Source: Streptosporangium sp. NBC_01495 (lineage in GTDB: Bacteria; Actinomycetota; Actinomycetes; Streptosporangiales; Streptosporangiaceae). From it: a DNA stretch of 64,000 bases. The stretch spans positions 3,038,001 through 3,102,000 of the forward strand of contig NZ_CP109430.1 in assembly GCF_036250735.1 (NCBI RefSeq). Reading direction: 5' to 3'. The notes under the pieces are model-generated. The model had not been told where the DNA came from. It did no database searches and saw only the letters and a program-made list of their open reading frames with translations. Both the position numbers and the translations under genes were made by a program. Below are positions 39,261 through 47,296 of the stretch, piece by piece (the first letter of the stretch is position 1; every line of letters begins with the position of its first letter).

Positions 39261-40760
39261 ATGAGCACCGCGTACGGTGTGACGGCGGTGGTGCTGGTGG
39301 TGCTGGCGGCGGTGCTGATCGGCGCGTTCGGGATCAGGCTGTCGCGGACCACCTCCGACTTCTACGTCGCCTCCCGCACGGTCTCCCCGCTGTGGAACGC
39401 CTCCGCCATCGGCGGGGAGTATCTGTCGGCCGCGAGCTTCCTGGGCATCGCCGGGCTGATCCTCACCTACGGCGCCGACATGCTGTGGCTGCCGGTCGGC
39501 TGGACGGGCGGCTATCTGGTGCTGCTCGTGCTGGTCTCCGCGCCGCTGCGCCGCTCGGGCGCGTACACGCTGCCCGACTTCGCCGAGGCGCGGCTGGAGT
39601 CGATGGCGGTGCGGCGGATGGCCGGGGTGCTGGTCGTGCTGATCGGCTGGCTGTACCTGATGCCGCAGTTCCAGAGCGCGGGCCTGGTCCTGCGGGCCAT
39701 CACCGGCGCCCCCGAGTGGGCGGGGGGCCTGCTGGTGGCGGCCGTGGTCGCGGTGAACGTGATGTCCGGCGGCATGCGGTCGATCACGTTCGTGCAGGCC
39801 TTCCAGTACTGGCTGAAGCTCACCGCGCTGGCCGTGCCGCTGGTGTTCCTGCTGCTGGCGTGGCGGAGTGACGGCGCGCCGGGGCTGAGCGCGGAGGACA
39901 CGGCCACGTGGGCACTGCCGCTGTCGACCGGCAGGGAGTACGGCCTCTACTCGACCTACTCGCTGATCCTGGCCACGTTCCTGGGCACCATGGGGCTGCC
40001 GCACGTGCTGGTCCGCTTCTACACCAACCCCGACGGCCGGGCGGCGCGCCGTACGACGCTGGTGGTCCTGTCGCTGCTCGGTGCCTTCTACCTGCTGCCG
40101 GCGGTGTACGGCGCGCTGGGCCGGATCTACGTCCCGGAGCTGGAGGGCAGTGACACGGTGGTCCTGTCGCTGCCCGGACGGCTGATCGGCGGCGTGGCCG
40201 GGGACCTGCTGACGGCGCTGGTGACGGCCGGGGCGTTCGCGGCGTTCCTGTCGACCTCCTCGGGGCTGACGGTCTCGGTCGCCGGGGTCATCGGGCAGGA
40301 CATCCTCAAGGGTGGCGTGCGGTCGTTCCGGGCGGCGGCGGTGCTGGCCGTGATCGTCCCGCTCGCCCTGGCGGCCTTCGCCCGCTCGCTGCCGGTCGCC
40401 GACGTCGTCGGCCTGGCGTTCGCGGTGGCGGCCTCCTCCTTCTGCCCGCTTCTGGTGCTGGGCATCTGGTGGCGGCGGCTGACCCCGGCCGGCGCGATGG
40501 CCGGGCTGCTCGCCGGTGGCGGCCTGGCCTGCGGCGCGGTCCTGATGACGATCGGCGGGGGGCCGCACACCGGCCTGGTCGGTGCCCTGCTGGCCCAGCC
40601 CGCGGCGTGGACGGTGCCGATCGCCTTTCTCGTCATGGTGGTGGTCTCGCTGCTGACGCCGGGGCGCATCCCGCCGAACGTGGCCCGCACGATGGTGCGC
40701 CTGCACACCCCCGAGATCCTCAACCTGGACCGGGGTGACTGGCGGCCCCGGTCCTCTTGA
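39261..40760 (+). CDS. Sodium/solute symporter family (SSS) carboxylate transporter
   Basis: This 499-residue protein has about 13 membrane helices, with the SSS signatures SAIGGEYLSAASFLGIAG, GTMGLPHVLVRFYTNPDG and AFAVAASSFCPLLVLGIWW, and is clearly related to the ActP-like transporter at 42693. It probably imports acetate, pyruvate or another short carboxylate with Na+. GGGGAGG precedes ATG 39261. Encoded after LytS/LytTR and a DUF485 protein, it is the likely target of that two-component system. Confidence 0.82.
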   Translation: MSTAYGVTAVVLVVLAAVLIGAFGIRLSRTTSDFYVASRTVSPLWNASAIGGEYLSAASFLGIAGLILTYGADMLWLPVGWTGGYLVLLVLVSAPLRRSGAYTLPDFAEARLESMAVRRMAGVLVVLIGWLYLMPQFQSAGLVLRAITGAPEWAGGLLVAAVVAVNVMSGGMRSITFVQAFQYWLKLTALAVPLVFLLLAWRSDGAPGLSAEDTATWALPLSTGREYGLYSTYSLILATFLGTMGLPHVLVRFYTNPDGRAARRTTLVVLSLLGAFYLLPAVYGALGRIYVPELEGSDTVVLSLPGRLIGGVAGDLLTALVTAGAFAAFLSTSSGLTVSVAGVIGQDILKGGVRSFRAAAVLAVIVPLALAAFARSLPVADVVGLAFAVAASSFCPLLVLGIWWRRLTPAGAMAGLLAGGGLACGAVLMTIGGGPHTGLVGALLAQPAAWTVPIAFLVMVVVSLLTPGRIPPNVARTMVRLHTPEILNLDRGDWRPRSS

Positions 40761-41006
40761 CGGCTCCGGCGAGCTGTGACGGAATGACGACTATGAACCG
40801 ACATTTCGGTTGTTCTGACTAGATTTGGTACTTGCCGGCTCCGGTGACGAGGCGGTCGCCGAGGTCGGCGACGGCACCGCAGCGCTACCCGGGAGCCGGG
40901 CGGTACCTCGGTCCGCCGTCGCGTTCCCCGAGAGGCGGAAGGTCTCCTGGCCCGCCGCCGTGCCCTCCGAGAGGCGGACGGCGCACCGGCCCGCCGGTCA
41001 GCGGTG

Positions 41007-42260
41007 ATGCCGCAGGTCCTGCGCCGGTCCCGGTTCCGGCTCGTCTACTTCGGGATGGCCGTCAGCCTGCTGGGTGACGCCTCGCTGCTGCTGGTACCGG
41101 GAATCCTGGCCAAGAGCCTCACCGGCTCCGACGCCGCCGCCGGCCTGACCCTGTTCTTCTTCACCCTGCCCCTGTGCTTCTCGCCCTTCTTCGGATACCT
41201 GATCGACCGGGTGGACCGCAGGAAGCTCCTGATCGTCACCTGCGTGCTGTCGGGGATCTCGCTCGCCCCGCTGATCGCGGTCACCGGGCAGGACAGGGTA
41301 TGGCTGGTCTACCCGGTGTCCGCGGCCATGGGCTGCTCGTACGCGGTGATCTTCTCCGCGCTCGGCGGGCTGCTCAAAGCCATCCTGCCCGAGCACCTGC
41401 TCGCCGAGGCCAACGGGGCCCTGCACACCACCCGGCAGGGGCTGAGGCTGTTCGGGCCGCTGCTGGGCGTGGCCGTCTACACCGGCTTCGGCCTCGGCGC
41501 GCTCGTGCTGTTCGACATGGTCACCTTCCTGGTCGCCGCCGGGGTCTTCGCGATGCTCCCCGTGCCGGAGCCCGTTCCGGCCGTCTCGCCGGCCCCCTCG
41601 GGGCGCCGGCGTGAGGAGTTCTGGGCCGGGGTCCGCCACCTCTCCGCCGACCCGCCGCTGCGCCGCGCGGCCGTGGCGCTCTGCCTGATGTTCTCGCTGG
41701 CCGGGGCGACCGAATCGCTGATCTTCGCGGTCATCGAGCACGGCCTCGCCAGGTCGCCGGAGTTCACCGCGTTCACCTCGACCGCGATGGGCCTCGGGGC
41801 GATCGCCGGGGGGTTGTGGAGTCCCATGGTGATCGCGCGCAGGGGCGAGCTGTTCGCGATCGGCGCGGGCGTCGGCCTGTACGGCGTGGCGGTCATCTGC
41901 TGGATGGTCCCCGCGGAGGCGGCCGTGCTGGGGGCGATGGCGGTGGCGGGCGCCGGGCTGACCCTGGAGGGGGTGGCCAGGACGACCCTGGTGCAGCGCC
42001 GCAGTCCGGGCCATCTCGTCGGCCGGGTCTCCACCGCCTTCGAGTCCCTCACCGGGGTCGCGCAACTGCTGTCCCTGCTCGGGGGCGCCGTGCTGGTGTC
42101 GCTCGTCGACTACCGCCTCCTGCTGGCGGTGGTCGGCCTGACGGCCTGCTGCGCCGGGGCGTACGCCCTGCGGGGAGGGGGATTGCGGCGGGAACGGGCC
42201 CCCGCGGGAAACCGTTCGTCGTGCGATACAGACCTTTCACCGCAAGCCCCATCCAACTGA
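41007..42260 (+). CDS. MFS transporter (MFS_3 type), putative efflux protein
   Basis: This 417-residue protein has about 12 helices and a typical MFS pattern: LVYFGMAVSLLGDASLLLV, FFGYLIDRVDRRKLLIVTC (loop 2-3), ANGALHTTRQGLRLFGPL and a repeated second half. GTG 41004 and ATG 41007 are both possible and the ribosome site is weak. It lies between the two symporter operons on the same strand but is probably transcribed independently. The 243-base upstream gap contains a duplicated 30-base segment (around 40930 and 40966) and no gene. Substrate unknown. Confidence 0.78.
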   Translation: MPQVLRRSRFRLVYFGMAVSLLGDASLLLVPGILAKSLTGSDAAAGLTLFFFTLPLCFSPFFGYLIDRVDRRKLLIVTCVLSGISLAPLIAVTGQDRVWLVYPVSAAMGCSYAVIFSALGGLLKAILPEHLLAEANGALHTTRQGLRLFGPLLGVAVYTGFGLGALVLFDMVTFLVAAGVFAMLPVPEPVPAVSPAPSGRRREEFWAGVRHLSADPPLRRAAVALCLMFSLAGATESLIFAVIEHGLARSPEFTAFTSTAMGLGAIAGGLWSPMVIARRGELFAIGAGVGLYGVAVICWMVPAEAAVLGAMAVAGAGLTLEGVARTTLVQRRSPGHLVGRVSTAFESLTGVAQLLSLLGGAVLVSLVDYRLLLAVVGLTACCAGAYALRGGGLRRERAPAGNRSSCDTDLSPQAPSN

Positions 42261-42336
42261 ACGCGACTCGTCGGCGCCTCGGCGAAGAGTCCGCGTACGG
42301 GTCTCCTCCGCGGGTAGCGTCCACCCCTACGTTGTC

Positions 42337-42352
42337 CGTGATCCAGATCACA
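42337..42352. promoter_or_regulatory. CRP/FNR-like binding site (CGTGATCCAGATCACA)
   Basis: The site matches the CRP consensus TGTGA-N6-TCACA at all positions except the first, with symmetrical GTGATC/GATCAC half-sites. It ends 15 bases before the GTG start of the DUF485 gene and just before its ribosome site. So close to the start, it would either overlap the transcription start, acting as a repressor site, or lie near a leaderless-type promoter. Actinobacterial cAMP-receptor proteins such as GlxR control acetate genes. Confidence 0.6.
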
Positions 42353-42366
42353 TTTTGGGAGGTCCC

Positions 42367-42696
42367 GTGACCGCCAGGCAACATGATTCATCGGTCTACG
42401 AAGAAATTCAGGCCAACGACCAATTCCAGGAGTTGAAGAGGCGTTTCCGGGCCTGGGCGTTCCCGATGACCGCGGCGTTCCTCGCGTGGTACCTGCTTTA
42501 CGTCGTCCTGTCCGCCTGGGCGCGCGACTTCATGGGCACGAAGGTTTTCGGCAACATCAACGTGGCGCTGATCTTCGGTCTGCTCCAGTTCGTGTCGACG
42601 TTCGGGATCGCCTGGGCCTACTCCCGTTTCGCCGAGAAGAAGCTCGACCCGCTGGCCGACGAGATCCGCCACGGTATCGAGGGGAAGACCGAATGA
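42367..42696 (+). CDS. DUF485 membrane protein, partner of the ActP-like symporter
   Basis: This 109-residue protein has the compact DUF485 layout: a hydrophilic N terminus (QANDQFQELKRRFRAWAFP), two helices (TAAFLAWYLLYVVLSAWA, NVALIFGLLQFVSTFGIAW) and the tail AYSRFAEKKLDPLADEIRH. In most bacteria this gene is paired with actP, as here, where it overlaps it by four bases (ATGA). Its role (assembly or modulation of the symporter) is unproven. GTG 42367 follows GGGAGG. Confidence 0.88.
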   Translation: MTARQHDSSVYEEIQANDQFQELKRRFRAWAFPMTAAFLAWYLLYVVLSAWARDFMGTKVFGNINVALIFGLLQFVSTFGIAWAYSRFAEKKLDPLADEIRHGIEGKTE

Positions 42697-44303
42697 GCCA
42701 CCAGACCCTCTCCACGATCCTGTTCCTGCTCTTCGTCGCGGGGACGCTGGGCATCACCTTCTGGGCCAGCCGCAACACCAAGGACGCCACCGACTACTAC
42801 GCCGGCGGCCGGTCCTTCAGCGGCGTGCAGAACGGCCTCGCCATCGGCGGCGACTACATGTCGGCCGCGAGCTTCCTGGGCATCGCCGGCATCATCGCCC
42901 TGTCGGGCTACGACGGCTTCCTGTACTCGATCGGCTTCCTGGTCGCCTGGCTGGTGGCGCTGCTGCTCGTCGCCGAGCTGATGCGCAACTCCGGCAAGTT
43001 CACCATGGCCGACGTGCTGGCCTTCCGGATGAGCCCCCGCCCGGTCCGTACGGCGGCGGGCGTCTCCACCATCACGGTGTCGATCTTCTACCTGCTGGCC
43101 CAGATGGTCGGCGCGGGCGCGCTGGTCGGCCTGCTGCTCGGCGTCACCTCGCCGACGGGCAAGGCGCTCACGATCGTCGGCGTCGGTGTCCTGATGATCA
43201 TCTACGTGGTCGTCGGCGGTATGAAGGGCACCACCTGGGTGCAGATCGTCAAGGCCGTGCTGCTGATGGGCGGCGCGACCCTGGTCACCCTGCTGGTGCT
43301 CGGCCACTACGGCTTCAACCTGTCCGGCCTGCTCGGCGAGGCCGCCGCCCAGAGCGGCAAGGGCGACGCCTTCCTCAACGGGGGTCAGAGGTACGGCACC
43401 GAGGCGCAGGGTCTCGCGGGCAAGATCGACCTGATCAGCCTGGGTCTGGCGCTGGTCCTCGGCACCGCCGGCCTGCCGCACATCCTGATCCGCTTCTACA
43501 CGGTCCCCACCGCGAAGGAGGCCCGCAAGTCGGTCCTGTGGGGCATCGGCATCATCGGCACCTTCTACCTGCTCACCCTCGTGCTCGGCTTCGGCGCGGC
43601 GGCCCTGGTCGGCGGCAAGGCGATCGTGGCTCAGGACAAGGCGGGCAACACGGCGGCACCGATGCTCGCTGAGGCGGTCGGCAAGGCCATCTTCGGCGAC
43701 GTGGGAGGCACCATCCTGCTGGCCGTCATCGCGGCGGTCGCCTTCGCCACGATCCTGGCGGTCGTCGCCGGCCTGACGCTGGCGTCGAGCTCCTCCTTCG
43801 CCCACGACCTGTACGCGCACGTGTTCAAGCGCGGCAACGTCACCGACAAGGAGGAGATCCTGGTCGCCAGGATCTCGGCCTTCGTCATCGGCGCGGTCGC
43901 CATCGGGCTCGGCATCCTCGCCCAGGGGCAGAACGTGGCCTTCCTGGTCGCGCTCGCGTTCGCCGTGGCGGCCTCAGGAAACCTGCCCGCGATCCTCTAC
44001 AGCCTGTTCTGGAAGAGGTTCAACACGGCGGGCGCGGTCTCGGCCATCTACGGCGGCCTGGTCTCCGCGCTGGTCCTGGTGATCTTCTCGCCGGTCGTCT
44101 CCGGCAGCGCCACCGCGCTGTTCCCCGACGCGAACTTCGCCTGGTTCCCGCTGAGCAACCCCGGCATCGTCTCGATCCCGATCGGCTTCCTGGCCGGGTT
44201 CATCGGCGCCCGCCTCAGCAAGGAGTACAGCGCCGAGAAGTACGCGGAGATCGAGGTCCGCTCGCTCACCGGCATCGGCGCCGAGAAGGCCACCCCCCAC
44301 TAA
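42693..44303 (+). CDS. actP: Cation/acetate symporter, ActP type
   Basis: This 536-residue protein has about 13 helices and the ActP hallmarks: TDYYAGGRSFSGVQNGLAIG, GDYMSAASFLGIAG, a DUF485 partner, GTAGLPHILIRFYTVPTA, and SSSFAHDLYAHVFKRG near helix 9-10. It imports acetate and other short carboxylates with Na+. Expression is probably linked to carbon supply through the CRP-like site upstream and possibly the LytTR regulator. It ends in a strong terminator. Confidence 0.88.
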   Translation: MSHQTLSTILFLLFVAGTLGITFWASRNTKDATDYYAGGRSFSGVQNGLAIGGDYMSAASFLGIAGIIALSGYDGFLYSIGFLVAWLVALLLVAELMRNSGKFTMADVLAFRMSPRPVRTAAGVSTITVSIFYLLAQMVGAGALVGLLLGVTSPTGKALTIVGVGVLMIIYVVVGGMKGTTWVQIVKAVLLMGGATLVTLLVLGHYGFNLSGLLGEAAAQSGKGDAFLNGGQRYGTEAQGLAGKIDLISLGLALVLGTAGLPHILIRFYTVPTAKEARKSVLWGIGIIGTFYLLTLVLGFGAAALVGGKAIVAQDKAGNTAAPMLAEAVGKAIFGDVGGTILLAVIAAVAFATILAVVAGLTLASSSSFAHDLYAHVFKRGNVTDKEEILVARISAFVIGAVAIGLGILAQGQNVAFLVALAFAVAASGNLPAILYSLFWKRFNTAGAVSAIYGGLVSALVLVIFSPVVSGSATALFPDANFAWFPLSNPGIVSIPIGFLAGFIGARLSKEYSAEKYAEIEVRSLTGIGAEKATPH

Positions 44304-44349
44304 ACCCCGTACCGACCCCCCGTACACCTCGTACGGAAGTGCGGGAACC

Positions 44350-44380
44350 CGGGGCCCGGCCGCGTCGCGGCCGGGCCCCG
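44350..44380. terminator. Bidirectional GC-rich hairpin between convergent genes
   Basis: A 15-bp perfect inverted repeat (44350-44364 with 44366-44380) lies between the ends of actP (44303) and the aldo-keto reductase gene (44399) on the opposite strand. It can terminate both. Confidence 0.75.
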
Positions 44381-44398
44381 TCGTCGTGCGCTCCCGGT

Positions 44399-45334
44399 TT
44401 ATCCCCTGGCCGGCGCGGACGCCTCGTCCAGCAGGGCGAGCTCGTCCTTCGACAGTGTCATGTCGGCGACCGCGAGCAGCGGCCGGAGCTGCTCGACATT
44501 GCGGGCGCTGGCGATCGGCGCGGCCACCGTGGGCTGGGCGGCGAGCCAGGCGAGCGCGACGGTGGCAGGGGCGGCGCCGTGGGAGGCGGCCACCTTGTCC
44601 AGGGCGTCGAGCACCCGCGGGCCGCGTTCGGACTCCAGGTATTCAGACGCCTTGGCCGCCCGCGGGCTGTCCACCGTGACCCCCGGCCGGTACTTGCCGG
44701 TCAGGAAGCCGCGGGCCAGGCCGAAGTACGGTGTGCTGGTCAGTCCCGCCTCGGCCACCACGTCGCGCAGCGCGCCCTCGTAGTCGCGCTCGACCAGGTT
44801 GTAGTGCTGCTGCAGCACCCCGTACCGCGCCAGACCGGCCCCCTCGGAGATCGCGAGTGCCTTCGCGAGCCGCTCGGCGCTGTAGTTGGAGGCGCCGATG
44901 TTGCGTACCTTGCCCTCGGTGACCAGCTCGTCGAACGCGCCGAGGGTCTCCTCCAGGGGGGTGGCCGCGTCGTCGATGTGGGCCCAGTACAGATCGATGT
45001 AGTCCGTACGGAGCCGCCGGAGCGAGTCCTCGGCCGCCGCGCGGATGGTGGCCGCCGACAGCCCGGTGCGGCCGCTCAGGGAACCCACCTTGGTCGCCAC
45101 CACGATCCGGTCGCGGTTGCGGCGAGAGGCCATCCACTCGCCGATCACGGTCTCCGACTCCCCGCCGGCGTGCCCGGGAACCCACGCGGAGTAGGAGTCC
45201 GCGGTGTCGACGAGGTTTCCGCCCGCCTCCGCGTAGGCGTCCAGGACGGCGAAGGAGTCGTCCCGGTCGGCGGTCCAGCCGAATACGTTGCCGCCAAGGC
45301 AGAGAGGGAACAGGTTCAGCTCAGAAAAGCTCAT
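44399..45334 (-). CDS. Aldo/keto reductase
   Basis: This 311-residue protein has the AKR catalytic set: Asp and Tyr in NLVDTADSYSAWV, Lys in VATKVGSL and His in LYWAHIDD. The NADPH-binding end contains PIASARNVEQLRPLL. It is the general-stress/YajO-like group reducing aldehydes and ketones with NADPH; the natural substrate is unknown. Monocistronic. Confidence 0.88.
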   Translation of the reverse strand: MSFSELNLFPLCLGGNVFGWTADRDDSFAVLDAYAEAGGNLVDTADSYSAWVPGHAGGESETVIGEWMASRRNRDRIVVATKVGSLSGRTGLSAATIRAAAEDSLRRLRTDYIDLYWAHIDDAATPLEETLGAFDELVTEGKVRNIGASNYSAERLAKALAISEGAGLARYGVLQQHYNLVERDYEGALRDVVAEAGLTSTPYFGLARGFLTGKYRPGVTVDSPRAAKASEYLESERGPRVLDALDKVAASHGAAPATVALAWLAAQPTVAAPIASARNVEQLRPLLAVADMTLSKDELALLDEASAPARG

Positions 45335-45440
45335 GGGCCAACTCTATTTCTTGACCATCGAAATGCCTCCCGCAGCCGGAGCCGGGAATCTCGACCGGCC
45401 CCGCCCGGGTGCTCCGCGGGGGAGCGGGCCCGCGCCGCTC

Positions 45441-46961
45441 TCAGGCGGGCACCATCTCCCTGACCGGCGGGGGGTGCCCCACCGGGGCGATCCGCACGGT
45501 CGGCACGGCCGGCTCGACCTGCTCCATCAGCTCGTCCATGGCCTCCCGCAGGTGGCCCATGAGCCGCCACACGTCGGCCACCCGGTCCGGGCAGGACAGG
45601 ATGCCGAAGTCGAGCGAGCCGTCGTAGGAGAAGCAGGTGATGTTGACCCCGCCGCTCACGTCGGTCAGCACCGACATGGGGTGGTAGGCGAGCACCCTGG
45701 CCCCGCACAGGTACAGCGGGAGCTGCGGCCCCGGCACGTTCGAGACGATCAGGTTGATCGGCGGCAGCACGATCGAGGCCAGCCGGAACACCGCGGAGGT
45801 CGCCAGCGCGGTGACGGCCGAGGGCAGCATCGACGACAGCTCGCCCAGCCAGGCCGTGGGGGCGCCGGCGAAGCGCCGCTTGGCGGCGAGCATCGTCCCG
45901 GCCATGACGCGCAGGCGCTCGCGGGGGCAGGCCAGGTCGGTCGGGATCGGGGTGACCATGACGGAGATCTGGTTGCCGACCACGTCCTGCGCGCTCGCGG
46001 TGCGGACCGCGACCGGGACCGCGGCGATCAGCGGCCGGTCGGGCAGCGCGTCGCGCTCGTGCAGCCACGCGCGCAGCGCCGAGGCGCACAGCGTCATGAC
46101 CACGTCGTTGACGCTGGCCCCCGCGCTCTTGGCCACCCGCTTGACGTCCGCGAGCGGGATCGACCCGTAGGAGAAGCGCCGCTCGGCGCCGATCGGGCCG
46201 TTGAACGGCGTGCGCGGCGCGGTCAGCATGGGCGGCTCCGAGGGCGCTGACGGCTCCGGCGCCCTCCCCGCGATCATCCGGGTGGCGGCGGCCACCTGCC
46301 GGGCGCCGGGCAGGGCAGAGGTCAGCGGCATCGTGTCGAGCTCGGTCGCCATGCGGCCCAGCGAGTACAGCGTCCTGGCGGGCTGGAGCACCGTCCTGGC
46401 CACGGCCCCGGCGAGCATGCCGGCCAGGCCGGGGGCGGTGGTTCGCGGCCCGGGCGCGGGCCGCTCGACGGCGCGGGGCTCGGGTGTCAGGTCCAGCAGC
46501 GCCGCGAGCAGCTCCGCCCCGGACACCCCGTCGATGGCGCAGTGGTGGACCTTGGCGTACAGGGCGACCCGGCCGCCGGTCAGGCCGTGGATGAGGTGCA
46601 TCTCCCACAGCGGGCGGGTCCGGTCGAGGTGCCGCTCGTGGATCCTGGCCACCTTCTCGGCGAGCTGGGCGTCGTCGCCGGGGCCCGCGAGGGTCACCTC
46701 GTGGACGTGGCCGGCGACGTCGAGATCGGGGTCCTCCGTCCAGTAGGGGCGGTCGAGGCCGAACGGCACGGTGGCCAGGCGCAACCTCAGCGCCGGGGCC
46801 AGGTGCAGCCGCTCGCGGAGCAGCCCGACCAGGCACTCGCGGGTGACGGCTCCCAGCCTGGAGCAGGCGGGGTCGAGGATGGCCAGCCCCGCGACGTGGG
46901 CCGCCGTGGTCGCCGATTCGGCGTGAAGGAACTGCGCGTCGAGCGCGGTCAGCTGGCGCAT
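45441..46961 (-). CDS. Wax ester synthase/acyl-CoA:diacylglycerol acyltransferase
   Basis: This 506-residue protein contains the active-site HHCAIDG (139-145), RPLWEMHLIHGL just before it, and the conserved INLIVSNVPGP near the C terminus. These are the WS/DGAT motifs. It forms triacylglycerols or wax esters as carbon storage at the membrane or lipid droplet surface. ATG 46961 gives the family start (MRQLTALDAQFLHAE); an upstream in-frame ATG at 47129 adds a basic non-conserved leader. Confidence 0.9.
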   Translation of the reverse strand: MRQLTALDAQFLHAESATTAAHVAGLAILDPACSRLGAVTRECLVGLLRERLHLAPALRLRLATVPFGLDRPYWTEDPDLDVAGHVHEVTLAGPGDDAQLAEKVARIHERHLDRTRPLWEMHLIHGLTGGRVALYAKVHHCAIDGVSGAELLAALLDLTPEPRAVERPAPGPRTTAPGLAGMLAGAVARTVLQPARTLYSLGRMATELDTMPLTSALPGARQVAAATRMIAGRAPEPSAPSEPPMLTAPRTPFNGPIGAERRFSYGSIPLADVKRVAKSAGASVNDVVMTLCASALRAWLHERDALPDRPLIAAVPVAVRTASAQDVVGNQISVMVTPIPTDLACPRERLRVMAGTMLAAKRRFAGAPTAWLGELSSMLPSAVTALATSAVFRLASIVLPPINLIVSNVPGPQLPLYLCGARVLAYHPMSVLTDVSGGVNITCFSYDGSLDFGILSCPDRVADVWRLMGHLREAMDELMEQVEPAVPTVRIAPVGHPPPVREMVPA

Positions 46962-47294
46962 CGGTCGGGCCTCCCAGCGGAAAATGCGAGAAATCGGAGA
47001 ACACGTATTGCCATCATCACGTCGGCACGTTTCCCTCTCGTTTCCTCCGTAGGACCCCCGGCGTTTTTCGGACGTCTCCTCGGCGAGGCGTGGAGACCCG
47101 CCGATCGTCGCCCTGCGTAACCTTCCCATTTCACACGGTAGACACGCCTTCCGGACGGGGTCACTCTGACGATCTTTTCCGAAGGAAATACTCGTCCATG
47201 GATGTCCGGCGCCGTCTCTATTGCCTCTATTTCCTACCAGAAAAATAGGTAATATGTGAGAGGTGACACGCCCCCGCCGTCCTCGGCCGTCACC
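46962..47294. other. Intergenic region before the WS/DGAT gene
   Basis: These 333 bases are AT-richer than the surroundings (for example around 47160-47260) and contain the WS/DGAT promoter area plus the terminator of the PolX gene. No conserved gene was seen. Confidence 0.4.
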
Positions 47295-47296
47295 TC
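47260..47296 (-). terminator. Probable terminator of the PolX gene
   Basis: On the minus strand, GAGGTGAC (rc of 47289-47296) pairs with GTCACCTC (rc of 47260-47267) around a GC-rich loop, overlapping the stop codon. A T-rich stretch (CCTATTTTTCT) follows within 20 bases. Confidence 0.45.
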
